Source of the DNA: Cristatella mucedo
Lineage: Eukaryota; Bryozoa; Phylactolaemata; Cristatellidae
Length of the DNA stretch: 64,000 bases
Assembly (NCBI GenBank): GCA_009760855.2
Contig: WPIO01000006.1
Location: forward strand, 2,017,001 to 2,081,000
Direction: 5' to 3'
How positions within the stretch are numbered: the stretch's first letter is position 1; each line of letters opens with the position of its first letter. Positions 35,481 to 44,734 of the stretch are shown here, one piece after another. The notes beneath the pieces were generated by a model. The model was not told the origin of the DNA. It was given only the letters and a program-made list of their open reading frames with translations, and did no database searches. Made by a program: the position numbers and the translations under genes.

Positions 35481-35793
35481 CATAGGGCGCTCCACAAGCT
35501 ACTAAAGAGGTGCCTTGATTTACGAGTGTCTGAATTAACGCGTTTTCGATACGCGAGCCATCTCTCGGCCGATTTTTGCTTTAAGTTGAGAGCTAAAATT
35601 CAAGCTCCGAGCTTCAGCTTAAGATACTTCACCGCTAGTGGGCGCAGAGAACGCCACAGTGAACGCCGAAGCATCCCCGCACAAGCATCACCTGCACCTG
35701 CACTCGTTCGCTTTAAGCGGTTTAAGCTCGCAGCGGAAGCATCAGCGTTTCGCATGCATTCGCGCTTGCAGTTATTTGCAAAACTTCATTTCT

Positions 35794-36815
35794 TTAGCCT
35801 TGAATCCGAAGAAAGTGAGTGCGAAGGACGGCAAGCTGAGAAGAAGAAAAAGAAGTGGGCGGATGTTTATTGAATTAACGGAAGAAGTTATCGAAAAACA
35901 TGACGAATGCGTGCGTGTAGTCGACTTGGCGATGTAGCACGAACGTAGCACGTTCTACGATCTGTACCGTACCGAAGCTAAAGCAGTCGATAAAGGCTAT
36001 AATTATTTCTAAGCAGCGAACGTCTATCCACAAAAACGTAGAGAATCTGCGTATGGTGCGGTTGACTGAAAAGCAGCTCGCATGAGATACCGTGACGGAG
36101 GCTGCGAGACACGAGCTGTACACGCTGATCAGCTGCAGCAGACCGCGGGCGCATTGGGCGTACCGTTTAAAGCCAGTCGTGGTGGGTTCAAGAATTATAA
36201 AAGGAGGGCCGGCGTTCATTTCGTTGTCTGGCGTGCTGAGGCATCGAGCGGGGATATGAAGGCAGCTGATAATTACCTCAAAACATTTGGCTGAAACTGC
36301 AGAAGCAGAAGGACACATCCCTAGTAAGTCTTCGAGTATTGACGAGACGGGACTTTTCTGGAAGAAGAAGATGCCGCCAAGGACTCATACAGAGTAGGAG
36401 GCTGAGTAGCTGACGATGCAAAGCCAAGAAACCATTAAGGATAGGCTAACCTCGCACTGTGTGCACCTATGCGAGCGGCTACTGGAAGATTGGGCCGCTG
36501 CTCTTTTATCATTTGGATTTATTATTTATTTGTATTTATTTGTTTAAATTTATTTTATTATTTATATCGGTTTATCGAACCACAGAGCCTTTAAGTGACA
36601 TCTGTATTTCTGAAAGAATAAGCGCAGGCTGTGCGTGGAGGGCAAGCTCGAGGGCGTGAACCACCAGGCAGTTCTTTCTGGACTTAGGGAATTCGGTCTT
36701 TGGTTTTGATGTTAAGAAATATTTCCAAGAAAATAACGTACCCCTGCTAGCCCTTCGCATCCTAGAATGAGCAACTGCCTAACCTCGAAGAGTTAACGTT
36801 TATTAAGGTACCTTA
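35794..36815 (+). pseudogene. Tigger transposase, N-terminal and catalytic part (broken)
   Basis: Reads NPKKVSAKDGKLRRRKRSGR, then ELTEEVIEKHDECVRVVDLA (first helix-turn-helix). Next come FKASRGGFKNYKRRAGVHFV and SSGDMKAADNYLKTF (CENP-B-type DNA-binding region), then SSIDETGLFWKKKMP with the first catalytic Asp at 36341. DVKKYFQENNVPLLALRILE follows, where the second catalytic Asp is lost, then LEELTFIKVP at the LINE junction. Stops and frameshifts occur throughout, and 36500-36650 is an AT-rich segment that does not fit the family. The copy is dead. Confidence 0.85.
36802..36815 (+). repeat. Target-site duplication, left copy
   Basis: ATTAAGGTACCTTA, repeated with one mismatch at 37200-37213 (ATTAAGGTCCCTTA), flanks the first LINE A inserted in the transposase. 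Confidence 0.85.
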
Positions 36816-37199
36816 AATCGTAACTTAAAATCCTTTGGAGACCGTGCATTTAGTTCATATGCTCCCAAAGCCTGGAACTCCCGACCTGCGTCAGAACATC
36901 CCCTGACTTGACCACATTTAAAAGGAACTTAAAAACACACCTATTTAGGACAGCATTTAGTGGGTCCCTGTGACTCGTCCTTGATGTGCTTATGCGTGCT
37001 GACACTGTGCATGCTGCCACTAACCACATTTGCATGCTGACCCTGTGCATGTCACCCCTAACCATGTTATTCATTTTGTTTGTTTTTCAAGCATGATTTC
37101 ACTTACAATTCAATTGCATTTCCCTTTGCAGCAAATGTAAAGCGCCTAGAAAGAGATTAATTTCTCTGAGGGCGCTTCATCAAGTACATTATTATTATT
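36816..37199 (+). mobile_element. LINE A insertion 1 in Tigger
   Basis: 384-base 5'-truncated LINE A: C-terminal coding end (SYAPKAWNS), 3' untranslated region, terminal hairpin and (ATT)n. It is bounded by a 14-bp target-site duplication. Confidence 0.92.
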
Positions 37200-37213
37200 A
37201 TTAAGGTCCCTTA
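37200..37213 (+). repeat. Target-site duplication, right copy
   Basis: Partner of 36802-36815. One mismatch in 14. Confidence 0.85.
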
Positions 37214-37393
37214 CCTCATCCAGGTAACCCTATCCTGCAGCCGATGGGCCAGCGTGTGAATTTCTAATATCAAGAAGATCTTCATAAAGCACCTGCTCCG
37301 CCACTGCTTTTGAGGTGATGGAGATCACAAACCTCTTCATTCGAGAGTTGTGAAAGGACCACTATAGCATCGAGATATGCCTCAGAATTATCG
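37214..37393 (+). pseudogene. Tigger transposase, middle part (broken)
   Basis: Continues the transposase: NPILQPMGQRVNF, then in another frame KIFIKHLLRHCF, EVMEITNLFIREL, one stop, and KDHYSIEICLRIID. It then runs into the second LINE A. The order fits the Tigger region between the second catalytic Asp and the AWQ-V motif. Confidence 0.8.
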
Positions 37394-37673
37394 ACACCAC
37401 TCCTCGCCGACCGGCACTGGATCCCACTCAAGCACTGCATCGGATTCAAAGTTCTGTCACTCACTAGTAGGTCCTTCATTCTTTGGCTCCAGCCTACCTA
37501 TCAGATCGACTCCCCCCACCAGGCTAAGCATCTACCACCCTCTTTTTGGAATCTAATCGTATACCTATACCTCGTACATACCTCAAATCCTTTGGAGACC
37601 GTGACTTTAGTTCGCATGCTCACAAAGCCTGGAACTCACTCCTAACTTCCTTCACAACATCCCCTGACTTTAA
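37394..37673 (+). mobile_element. LINE A insertion 2 in Tigger, left part
   Basis: C-terminal coding region starting at the HITPLLADLHWLP-equivalent and reaching CATCCCCTGACTTTAAC, where LINE B cuts in. The element resumes at 38583. Confidence 0.88.
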
Positions 37674-38582
37674 CAGCTGAACTGCTGCTCATAGGACACC
37701 CTGAGCGTGCGGCTGGATTAAAAGGCTTTGCTGTTCTAATAGGTGATGCTATTGTGCGACCTTCACCACGTGCTCAAAATTTAGGTGTCGTGTTCGACAG
37801 TTGCCTAAATTTCAAAAGCTTTATTCAGAAGACTGCCTCTACAGCTAGCCATCACATCCGATCCCTATTCAAGATTAAAGCTATCTCCCACAGTGGCTTG
37901 TCAAAAATTTAACTAGCTCTTTAGTTCTGTCTCGGCTTGATTATTGTAATTCTATTTTTGGCTGGGCTGCCAAAGAAAGCTATCATGCCACTACAGCGGA
38001 CTATGAATATGGCTGCAAGACTAGTCTTCAAGTCCCAGCGGTTTGAGCACGTGTCGCCTTTGCTGAAAGCGCTAGGATGGTTGCCGGTTGAGCAAAGGAT
38101 ACAGAGCAAAGTTCTTACGCTGACCCACAAGGCCCGCTACGGCTTGGCTCCTTCGTACCTAGCTGAACTGCTGCATCAGTTTCAGCCTGTTCACGCCCTC
38201 AGGTCCTGTATGGACAATAAATTAGCTTTCCCATTCCTCTGCTTAAAGACCGTTGGCGACAGAAGCTTTAGCTCTGCAGGTCCTAGACTGTGGAACTCGC
38301 TTCCACAATTCTTACTCAATGACAACTACTCTCCTACCGCCGACTATGGCTCATCCTTTTCAGCGGTCCTGAGCTGCTACTTCCATGCTACTCACTACCT
38401 CAACTGCTCTCCTGGCTCTGCTATGCTTCCCACTTTCTCTTTGTTGCGTGAGACGAAGTCTGTTTGCTACGGAATGCGTACCGAAAGCCGCTTAGGCTGT
38501 GAGTGCACTATACAAAACTCTCCTGCGTTACACCCACGCGGTCTTTCTGACTTTGTGGAGTTACAGACGGAGATACATTACA
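37674..38582 (+). mobile_element. LINE B, longest copy, nested in LINE A
   Basis: 909 bases. Frames include AELLLIGHPERAAGLKGFAV, PRAQNLGVVFDSCLNF, PLQRTMNMAARLVFKSQRF, LGWLPVEQRIQSKVLTLTHK, YGLAPSYLAELLHQFQPVH, SFSSAGPRLWNSLPQFL and the distinctive C-terminal segment LLRETKSVCYGMRTESRLGC, then GGAGTTACAGACGGAGATAC and ATTACATT. This is the reverse transcriptase C-terminal half of a non-LTR element distinct from LINE A. A 217-codon frame (37937-38587) is unbroken, so the copy is young. Confidence 0.92.
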
Positions 38583-38857
38583 TTTAAAAAGAAATTAAAA
38601 ACGCACTTATTTATCACAGCATTTAGTGGGTCCCTGCGATTTGATCTTTATGTGCCTATGCGTGCTGACTCTGTGAATGTGCCACTAACTATATTAGCAT
38701 GCTGACCCTGTGCATGTCACCTCTAATTATGTTATGCTTGCAGTCATTGAGCATTCTACCACTAACCATTCTATCATGCTTTTTTTGCAGCAAATGTAAA
38801 GTGCCTAGAAAGAGATTTGAGTTCTCTACAGCCGCCATAGCAATGAGTTATCATTAT
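38583..38857 (+). mobile_element. LINE A insertion 2 in Tigger, right part
   Basis: Resumes at TTAAAAAGAAATTAAAAACG, the exact continuation of the left part, and runs through the 3' untranslated region to a damaged terminal hairpin and ATTATC. Host transposase resumes at about 38858. Confidence 0.88.
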
Positions 38858-39400
38858 CTGGCCTGGCAGGGTGTCACACAGAGGACCTTGACCTCTTCGT
38901 GGAAGAAGCTTGTTCTGAGGTCTGAGGTGTCTGAAACGGACTTTTAAAGACTGGAACCCGAGGCGGCAATGGTGGAAGGAATTTGTTTTCCTCGGCGGCA
39001 CGGGCCCGGACTCGGATGACATCAACGAACTCATCGAGGCGTACTCCAAGGAACTGACAACGAAGAAGCTAAAGACGCAGCGGCTTGAGGTCTTGCAGTC
39101 AATAGGTGAGGCGGGGGGGCGGGAGGTTGTCTCTAAAAGTTATATAAGCAAATGTTGAGCGTGTGGAAGAAACTTGCACTTGATTCGAGAGAAACGCCCA
39201 GAAAAAGTGACTGGGAGTGCGACGGAACTATTTAATGACACTTGCCTAACTCATTTCAGAATCATTCTGAGAGGGAAGATGAAGGGAACATGAGACAAAC
39301 CTCGTTGGACAGGTTTTCCTGGAAAAGACAGGAAAACCTCTGAAGATGCAAGTGAGGAAAGCGTGGCGAAAGGGGCAACAATTAGCGATATCATTCAGTT
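38858..39400 (+). pseudogene. Tigger transposase, C-terminal part (broken)
   Basis: LAWQGVTQRTLTSSWKKLVL, then DSDDINELIEAYSKELTTKK and, 39180-39280, EKVTGSATELFNDTCLTHFR. RQTSLDRF-like and SEDASEESVAKGA sequence follows. These match the C-terminal part of Tigger transposases in order, over several frames. Confidence 0.8.
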
Positions 39401-39739
39401 ATTCATTTCAGCCTTTCACCTCCAACGCCGACGGGGTTTTCAAGTTGTCTGATCTCCTAGGTAAATGCTGTACATTTTAGTTGATAAAGCCAGATTGTTG
39501 CAATACTTTCTATTGTATTTTGTATAGAATGTGCGGTATTTATAAGTAAAAACATTGACGAAAAGTTGTCTTTTGGAGGTCTCGAACTGATTACTGGCGT
39601 TTTAACTCATTTCAATGAGGAAAATAAACATACGAATGATTTGAGTTATGAGCTCCGTCACAGAACGAATTAAACTCGCAAGTCAAGACCACCGCATTCT
39701 TAGTTTTCGGCTTAGGACACAACATTGCTAATGAAGGGT

Positions 39740-39900
39740 CAGCTTAAAGGTAAAGGAGCTTGATGACCCAGGTTGAAAGTTCGAGCCTCGGAGAAAGCAA
39801 TTCGTTATTGCCCTCTGCAAGCGAATGCAAGGCTCGAGGGGTTTTCTGCTGATATATAAATGAAACTATGAGGAAATTAAATCAGCCGATCTTAATTTTA
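39740..39900 (+). repeat. SINE2 relic
   Basis: AAAGGTAAAGGAGCTTGATGAC, AAAGTTCGAGCCTCG (box B-like) and TGCCCTCTGCAAGCGAATGC, then AATCAGCCGATCTTAATTTT. Same order as SINE2 but diverged. Confidence 0.55.
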
Positions 39901-40294
39901 TATTCATTGACCGCGTCGTTAGATCAGGTAAACAACCAACTGTCAATCATTGCCACTGTCTTGTGTCAGTGGGCATACTTGCCTCCTATCTGGAGCATTT
40001 TCTGTGCCTTCTGTTATAATTGGTTATGTCTTTTTCAAAATTGCAATGAATGGGCACGCATTCGGTGTGAAATATACACTAAGCACATGCATTTGCTCCT
40101 CGGGTAGGGGCGATCTTGATTACCTACCTGCCTCTAAAAACCTCCACCTTTACCAGCAAAGACTCAGCAGGCCAAGGACAAAATTGGCACCAATACACCT
40201 TACCCATCCTATGAGCAAATAAAGCTTCATCGAACAAAGCAATCAAACATACAGGCACCAACACGTGCATACACAAGCAAGCGTGCATACTCAT
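39901..40294. other. Unassigned spacer
   Basis: No feature recognised. May be 3' flank of the MGST3-type gene on the minus strand. Confidence 0.4.

Positions 40295-40380
<86 letters not shown>
40295..40380. repeat. (CA)43 microsatellite
   Basis: 86 bases of uninterrupted CA. It lies about 290 bases beyond the stop codon of the minus-strand MGST3-type gene, and could be in its 3' untranslated region as (GT)n. Confidence 0.97.
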
Positions 40381-40383
<3 letters not shown>

Positions 40384-40538
40384 CAAACAGGCGAATGAGT
40401 TCGTGATCAGAGAAGGGTCACAGATTAGGAGAAGGGCCCAGACTCGGCCTGTCCAGCAGATTGTACAGAGTGCAGAAGCGCCACTTAGCCGTCAGTTCGT
40501 TGTTATTAGAAACCCAAGATATAAAAATCCACACTCCG

Positions 40539-40544
40539 TTTACT
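40539..40544 (-). promoter_or_regulatory. Candidate variant poly(A) signal AGTAAA
   Basis: Minus-strand AGTAAA about 125 bases past the MGST3-type stop codon. It is a known weak variant hexamer. No AATAAA was seen on the minus strand between here and the stop. Confidence 0.25.
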
Positions 40545-40666
40545 AAACACTAAGCAGCTCTTGAGGTCATGTGCGGTAGCATTAATTATTCTGTGCAGGT
40601 GAGCATGAAGCGATCCTTCGAAGCAGTGATGAAATTAACACACTGCAGTCTGCATGGCTGCCGCCC

Positions 40667-40767
40667 TTAGATGAACTTGAGGAGCTTCAGGGCAAAGGAC
40701 ACAGTCGTGTAGAGCAGCGTGAGCAGGCCGAAGTAGGCAATGCCTCCGTACAGCCTATTCTTTGGCT
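40667..40767 (-). CDS. MGST3: MGST3-type gene, exon 5
   Basis: Acceptor GTGCATTGCAG, then AG completing a Glu codon, PKNRLYGGIA, YFGLLTLLYTTVSFALKL, LKFI and TAA at 40669-40667. Encodes the last transmembrane helix. Confidence 0.93.
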
Positions 40768-43700
40768 CTGCAATGCACCAAAGAGTGACCACGTTGTCTC
40801 GGCTCGCCGGCACTCATGGCAGTCATGCTGGCAGCGGCAATGGCAATGATGACGAACAGTCACGGCCATGCAGCAGAACACAGTGGCCACAGATCTGCCA
40901 GCAGCAACGCTGCAACCGAACCATGCACACAGGGGGCCACACCTGACAACATGTGCGACACTCGATGCTAGCAAGCTGCAGCGAGCAGTGAGACCTTGCC
41001 GAATGGCTAACGAGAGCACCACCGGTTATACGAGGCTTAAACCGGAAATCGGGGCAGATCAAAGAGGACTGGTTGTACCGCAGTCACGCAATCAGTGGCC
41101 ACTGTTATCACATTCCGAATGGAACATTGCGATCTCGAGATCGAGCTGGGGGAGGGCAGAGCTGAGCAGGAGAAATGGGCCTCGAACGTCGAGCTCAAAA
41201 CCGTCGATTTTGCGGCTTTGCACACATGCTTCGAATTGCCGACTCTATAGCAGTAGCACGAGCACTCGAAAACTCAGCGTGACATCTCCCGACCATGTCA
41301 GATGCTACTGAATCAGATGCTACTGAATCAGATGCTACTGAATCATATGCTACTGAATCAGATGCTACTGAAAATTAATTACATCAGATGCTTCTGAAAA
41401 TTAATAAGCGATGGTTGCTGATAAAACATTGCCATTTAAACAGAACCAGAAGAGCCTCAGTGGCTATCACGCCGTTTGCAACCAGCAATGAAGGATTACC
41501 TGCAGAACGCAGCACTCGAAGTCATGGCATGTGTCGTTAAGTTTGAGCACATTATCCTTGGTCTAAGACTCAATCACTGAAAATGCCATACAGGTCGGCC
41601 GATCCCAGCCTCATTTATACTTTCAATATATATATATTTATTTATTTATACATATATATACTTACACACACACACACACATATATATACTTATGACAGAG
41701 GAGCCTTAGAAGCTTTCGCCCTGCTTGCAGCAGATGAAAAAGGATTGCCAAATGCAGGACTCGAACACAAGACCTTGGTCGTGAAGAGCAATTAGCCTAC
41801 CCTGAGCTTCCGAGATTCCCTTTTGCCAAAAACAGAGCCTTCTCTATTCAATCACCTCCTAATGTCACGCGACCACACAAAGCGGCTACTGGTTACAAAG
41901 CTTTGCTCTCAGCTCTCTCACCTCCAGTATAGTAGCCAATGGAATATATGATACGTCCAACGATCCACACGGCACCAGCAATGCTAGAAAGTATCTGCAA
42001 TCATAATCAAAAGAGACCTAGGTGACGTCGCTCGAGAGCCACCGTTATTGACTAGTAGAATGCCAACCACCAGCCCCAGCACTCTGCCAGAGCTTTGACG
42101 GGCACTCGCACGCCGAACGCGAGCAGCAGCAGCAGAGGTAGCAACAGCAGAAGCAGCAGCAGCAGAGGCAGCAGCAGCAGAGGCAGCAGCAGCAGAGGCA
42201 GCAGCAGCAGAGGCAGCAGCAGCCAAGGCAGCAGCAGCAGAGGCAGCAACAGCCGAGGCAGCAGCAGCGGCAGCAGCAGCAGCAGAAGCTGCAACAGCAG
42301 AGGCAGCAGCAGCAGAGGCAGCAGCAGTAGAGGAAGCAGCAGCAGAGGCAGCAACAGCCAGGGCAGCAGCAGCCAAGGCAGCAGCAGCAGAGGCAGCAGC
42401 AGAGGCAGGCAGCAGCAGGAAGGCAGCAGCAGAGGTAGCAGGTGCTTACGGGCTGCGACAGTCCTCCGATGAACAGCAGCATCAGGAACTGGGTGTAGTT
42501 CTCCAGACTACAACGCAAGAGCACGAGCTGAGAGCAAGCAAAGAGACAGCAGCCCTTCGATAGGACTCATCAGCCTCTCGAGCCGGCACAGGCCAAGCCA
42601 TCGCAACAAAAGAAGCTAAAAACGCATCTATTTATCACATCATTTAGTAGGTAAATATGATTTGTCTTTTGTGAGCTTATGGGTGCTAACCCTGAGCATG
42701 CAGCCAATAACCATATTTGCATGCTGACCCTGTGCAGGTCACCTCTAACCATGTTGTGTTTGTTGTCATTGAGCATGCTACCACTAACCATTAGACCATT
42801 CTTTCTTTGCAGCATATGCAAAGTGCCTAGAAAGAGATTGAGTTATCTGAGGGTGCTATAACAAATCCAATAGTATTACTATTGTTATTTTAATGAAAAT
42901 AGCTGTGTGGGCAGGCAGCTGGATGCCGATAGAAGAGCAAAATGACACTTTTAAACAGCCGTTCCAACCTGCATTCCAATCAGCGGCCGACGACCGTGCG
43001 GATGAATACGTAAACGATCACACAGGTTAGTGAGCAGCTCGTGCGGGCCTGACAGCGAGGCTGCTGCTGCTGCACAGCCTCGTAGAGGCACGAGTAGCAG
43101 AGCACCTACACATGCGAGGTCCAGGCTCGTGCACTCAGCACTCGTGAACTCCGAACTCGTGCACTCCGAACTCACTATACTGTGTGCACTGCAGATAATA
43201 ATGGCACAGGAGCATAGCACTGGGCGCAGCAGCACCCGCGAGTCAGGGTTACAAGCGCGCTGCAATCTGCGAGTTGATTCCTGGGCCAGCTTGCTGCTTA
43301 CAGGGTCTCGTCTTGTCGCCAAGAGCTCGAGCCAAGTGCACCTCCTACGAAAACGGCAGCAAAATCGCCCGTGCACTCACGTGTTCTGGTGTGCTCTCTG
43401 GACGCAGTTGAAGAGGTCGGCATTTGCATTTTTACTCTTGTCGGCATAAGCGTTGGGGTACTACAAAAAAGACGAACAAGTTTGCCAAAGCCGGCGTCTG
43501 TGGCCGCCGACAGCGGCCGGTGGCGGCCGAGCGGAAGATCGGGCCCCTACCCGAGCAGGGTGGGCAAAGCCGACGGAGTGGGCGGTTTCAGATACCAGGA
43601 CACGGGGAGTAAGCATCGATCGGACGAGTAGACGAAAACCGCCCTTTTCTCTCCAGTCCCTGAGCTACGATGGGCCCCCTCCGAGTACTACGGGGGTGAG

Positions 43701-44326
43701 GACGCGCGCGCATACGCATCTGTACACGCCCCCCGTCTCGTTGACGAGCTTCCTTTCTGCGATGGCGTCTGCAGCCGGCAACTCAGCTCGCGGAGAAGAA
43801 ATTTTGAAGCGGTCTTCCAAAGCAGTTTCTGGTGAGGTTCAGCTTGAAATGCTGTACGCTGAAGCCCCATCCCCCCACAAAAAAAGTTTGCTTACGGAAT
43901 ACCAGGCGACCTTACGCAGTCGACAGTAGCCGCACGACTTCGCCGCAGCCGTCCCCCAAACACAGCCGGCCGCGGTTCTGCTGAGTCATGGCGCAGCAGC
44001 CGCCAGGCCAGACTATCGGGTCACCGCCCCCACGAAAAGCCTCGGCGATATGCGTCGCCGGGTTATTACGCCAGCGACCGCTTCTGTAGCGTGCGATCCA
44101 TTTGCCAAACGGCGCGCGGCTGAGAACGCCGGCCGGCGGAGACAGAAACTACTGTCTCCGCACCCGGCGGCGCCCCTGGGACTTGGCCTCGTTAGGCTCT
44201 TACCGGAACGTTGTACTTCTTTCTAGCACTTCCCGTTTTAATGCCCTGCCATACGAGCATAAATACACTCGCCACGCCAGTCAGAATAACGTAGCCGTAC
44301 TCAGACGGAATGTCAACAGCAACCAT
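40667..44326 (-). CDS. MGST3: Microsomal glutathione S-transferase 3-type (MAPEG family), five exons, complete
   Basis: The five exons (44326-44204, 43460-43381, 42507-42450, 41994-41922 and 40767-40667) join with GT-AG introns and consistent phases into 435 nt, that is 144 residues plus stop. The protein starts MVAVDIPSEYGYVIL and has a first membrane helix (ILTGVASVFMLVWQGI), the family signature FNCVQRAHQNTLENY, and helices in FLMLLFIGGL and SSIAGAVWIVGRIIYSIG. Then come the diagnostic YYTGEP and a last helix in YFGLLTLLYTTVSF. MAPEG proteins are four-helix membrane enzymes of the ER and mitochondrial outer membrane. MGST3 forms have glutathione peroxidase and leukotriene C4 synthase-type activity. 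Human MGST3 is about 152 residues. The C-terminus here ends LLKFI and lacks the terminal cysteines of the human protein. Introns contain repeats but all splice sites look intact. Confidence 0.93.
41298..41372. repeat. 15-bp tandem repeat, five copies
   Basis: Five units of TCAGATGCTACTGAA, one with a single substitution (TCATATG...), followed by a decayed partial unit at 41384-41400. Lies in MGST3-type intron 4. Confidence 0.95.
41440..41590 (-). repeat. SINE2 relic
   Basis: AGAAGAGCCTCAGTGGCTAT, then CCGTTTGCAACC, AAGGATTACC and GCACTCGAAGTCATGG occur in the same order as the antisense SINE2 at 47.3 kb, with about one third of bases changed. Confidence 0.5.
41618..41690. repeat. AT/ATTT/CA compound microsatellite
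   Basis: (TA)n, (TTTA)n, (TA)n, (CA)n and (TA)n blocks in succession, in MGST3-type intron 4. Confidence 0.9.
41695..41830 (-). repeat. SINE2 relic
   Basis: GAGGAGCCTTAGAAGCTTTC, GGATTGCCAAATGCAGGACT, CGAACACAAGACCTTGGTCG and TGAAGAGCAATTAGCCTACC follow the antisense SINE2 order. Confidence 0.6.
41922..41994 (-). CDS. MGST3: MGST3-type gene, exon 4
   Basis: Acceptor TTATGATTGCAG, then ILSSIAGAVWIVGRIIYSIG, YYTG and the first base of Glu, donor GTGAGAG. Carries the membrane helix and the YYTGEP signature completed in exon 5. Confidence 0.94.
42121..42445. repeat. Imperfect CAG/CTG trinucleotide array in MGST3-type intron 3
   Basis: About 325 bases of AGCAGCAGC with regular AGAGGC interruptions at about 15-18-base spacing. 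In the MGST3 transcript it reads as CTG-rich and starts within a few bases of the exon 3 donor site. It produces long spurious open frames on both strands (poly-Ala, poly-Ser, poly-Cys, poly-Leu). Confidence 0.95.
42450..42507 (-). CDS. MGST3: MGST3-type gene, exon 3
   Basis: Acceptor CTCTTGCGTTGTAG, last base of Thr, then LENYTQFLMLLFIGGLSQP, donor GTAAGCACC. It continues the RAHQNTLE signature begun in exon 2. Confidence 0.94.
42606..42895 (+). mobile_element. LINE A 3' end in MGST3-type intron 2
   Basis: AGAAGCTAAAAACGCATCTA at the coding end, then 3' untranslated region, terminal hairpin (AAGAGATTGAGTTATCT) and AT-rich tail. Antisense to the host gene. Confidence 0.88.
43381..43460 (-). 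CDS. MGST3: MGST3-type gene, exon 2
   Basis: Acceptor GTCTTTTTTGTAG, then YPNAYADKSKNANADLFNC, VQRAHQN and the first two bases of Thr, donor GTGAGTG. Holds the family signature FNCVQRAHQN. Confidence 0.95.
43461..44203. other. MGST3-type intron 1
   Basis: GC-rich with spurious open frames (158 codons at 43453-43929, +). No repeat recognised. The plus-strand frame starting MASAAGNSARGEEIL at 43762 has no known motif. Confidence 0.6.
44204..44326 (-). CDS. MGST3: MGST3-type gene, exon 1 (coding part)
   Basis: ATG at 44326, then MVAVDIPSEYGYVIL, the first membrane helix and GSARKKYNVP, donor GTAAGAG. The start is chosen because the IP-EYGYV motif right after it is the usual N-terminus of MGST3 proteins. 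The context upstream (CTGAGAC then ATGG) has a G at +4. Confidence 0.93.
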
Positions 44327-44734
44327 GTCTCAGGGCGGACAGCAGCAATGGCTACAAATACGTCGTCCGACCGGCGGCCGAATTACGGACGGTGCCTAGA
44401 CGCGTGGTATCTATGGGCGAACGGAGCGAGGGGCGGGTTTCTGTAAAAGAAGGACCTGCTACTGCCCACTGCAGCCGCAACCGCCGCTGAACCCTGTCAA
44501 CGCAAGCCATCGCTAGTCTGCAGCCCCTTGCGTTCTTTTTACATGAATTCGCGCATTTGATGCACAAAATTGAACTAAAGAGCGGAGAAAAGACACCCGG
44601 AAAGTGACTACTGTGTCTTTTGCAGGCGTCGCGGGCATTTGCCGGTTGGCCACTCACGGATAAACGCCCCTATAGCCAGCAGCCTCTCAACGCGTCGCCG
44701 CCTGTAGACGCTCACGACGTCGCTGTAAAGTAAA
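44327..44734 (-). promoter_or_regulatory. Candidate MGST3-type promoter and 5' untranslated region
   Basis: GC-rich region immediately upstream of the start codon, with a GC box (GGGGCGGG on the plus strand, 44430-44437) about 105 bases before the ATG. No TATA box seen. Inferred from position and composition only. Confidence 0.35.

Larger units (their letters stand above)
35505..39697 (+). mobile_element. Tigger/pogo-like DNA transposon, split by nested LINEs
   Basis: The left end near 35507-35540 (GAGGTGCCTTGATTTACGAG) and the complement of the right end near 39668-39694 (GGTGGTCTTGACTTGCGAG) are degenerate inverted repeats of Tigger type. Between them lies a broken transposase reading from a CENP-B-like helix-turn-helix region, through the DDE region, to the C-terminus. 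Two LINE A copies (36816-37199 and about 37394-38857) interrupt it, the second containing a LINE B. Removing them leaves about 2.3 kb, the usual size of a full Tigger element. The TA target is only approximately placed. Confidence 0.85.

Noticed and set aside
41298-41400. Direct repeats resembling a small CRISPR array
   Set aside because: The units are contiguous 15-mers without spacers, in an animal intron.
41984-42524. Long poly-Ala, poly-Cys/Leu and poly-Ser/Gly frames on both strands
   Set aside because: They come from the CAG/CTG array in the MGST3-type intron. One of them happens to include exon 3 in frame but reads through the splice donor.
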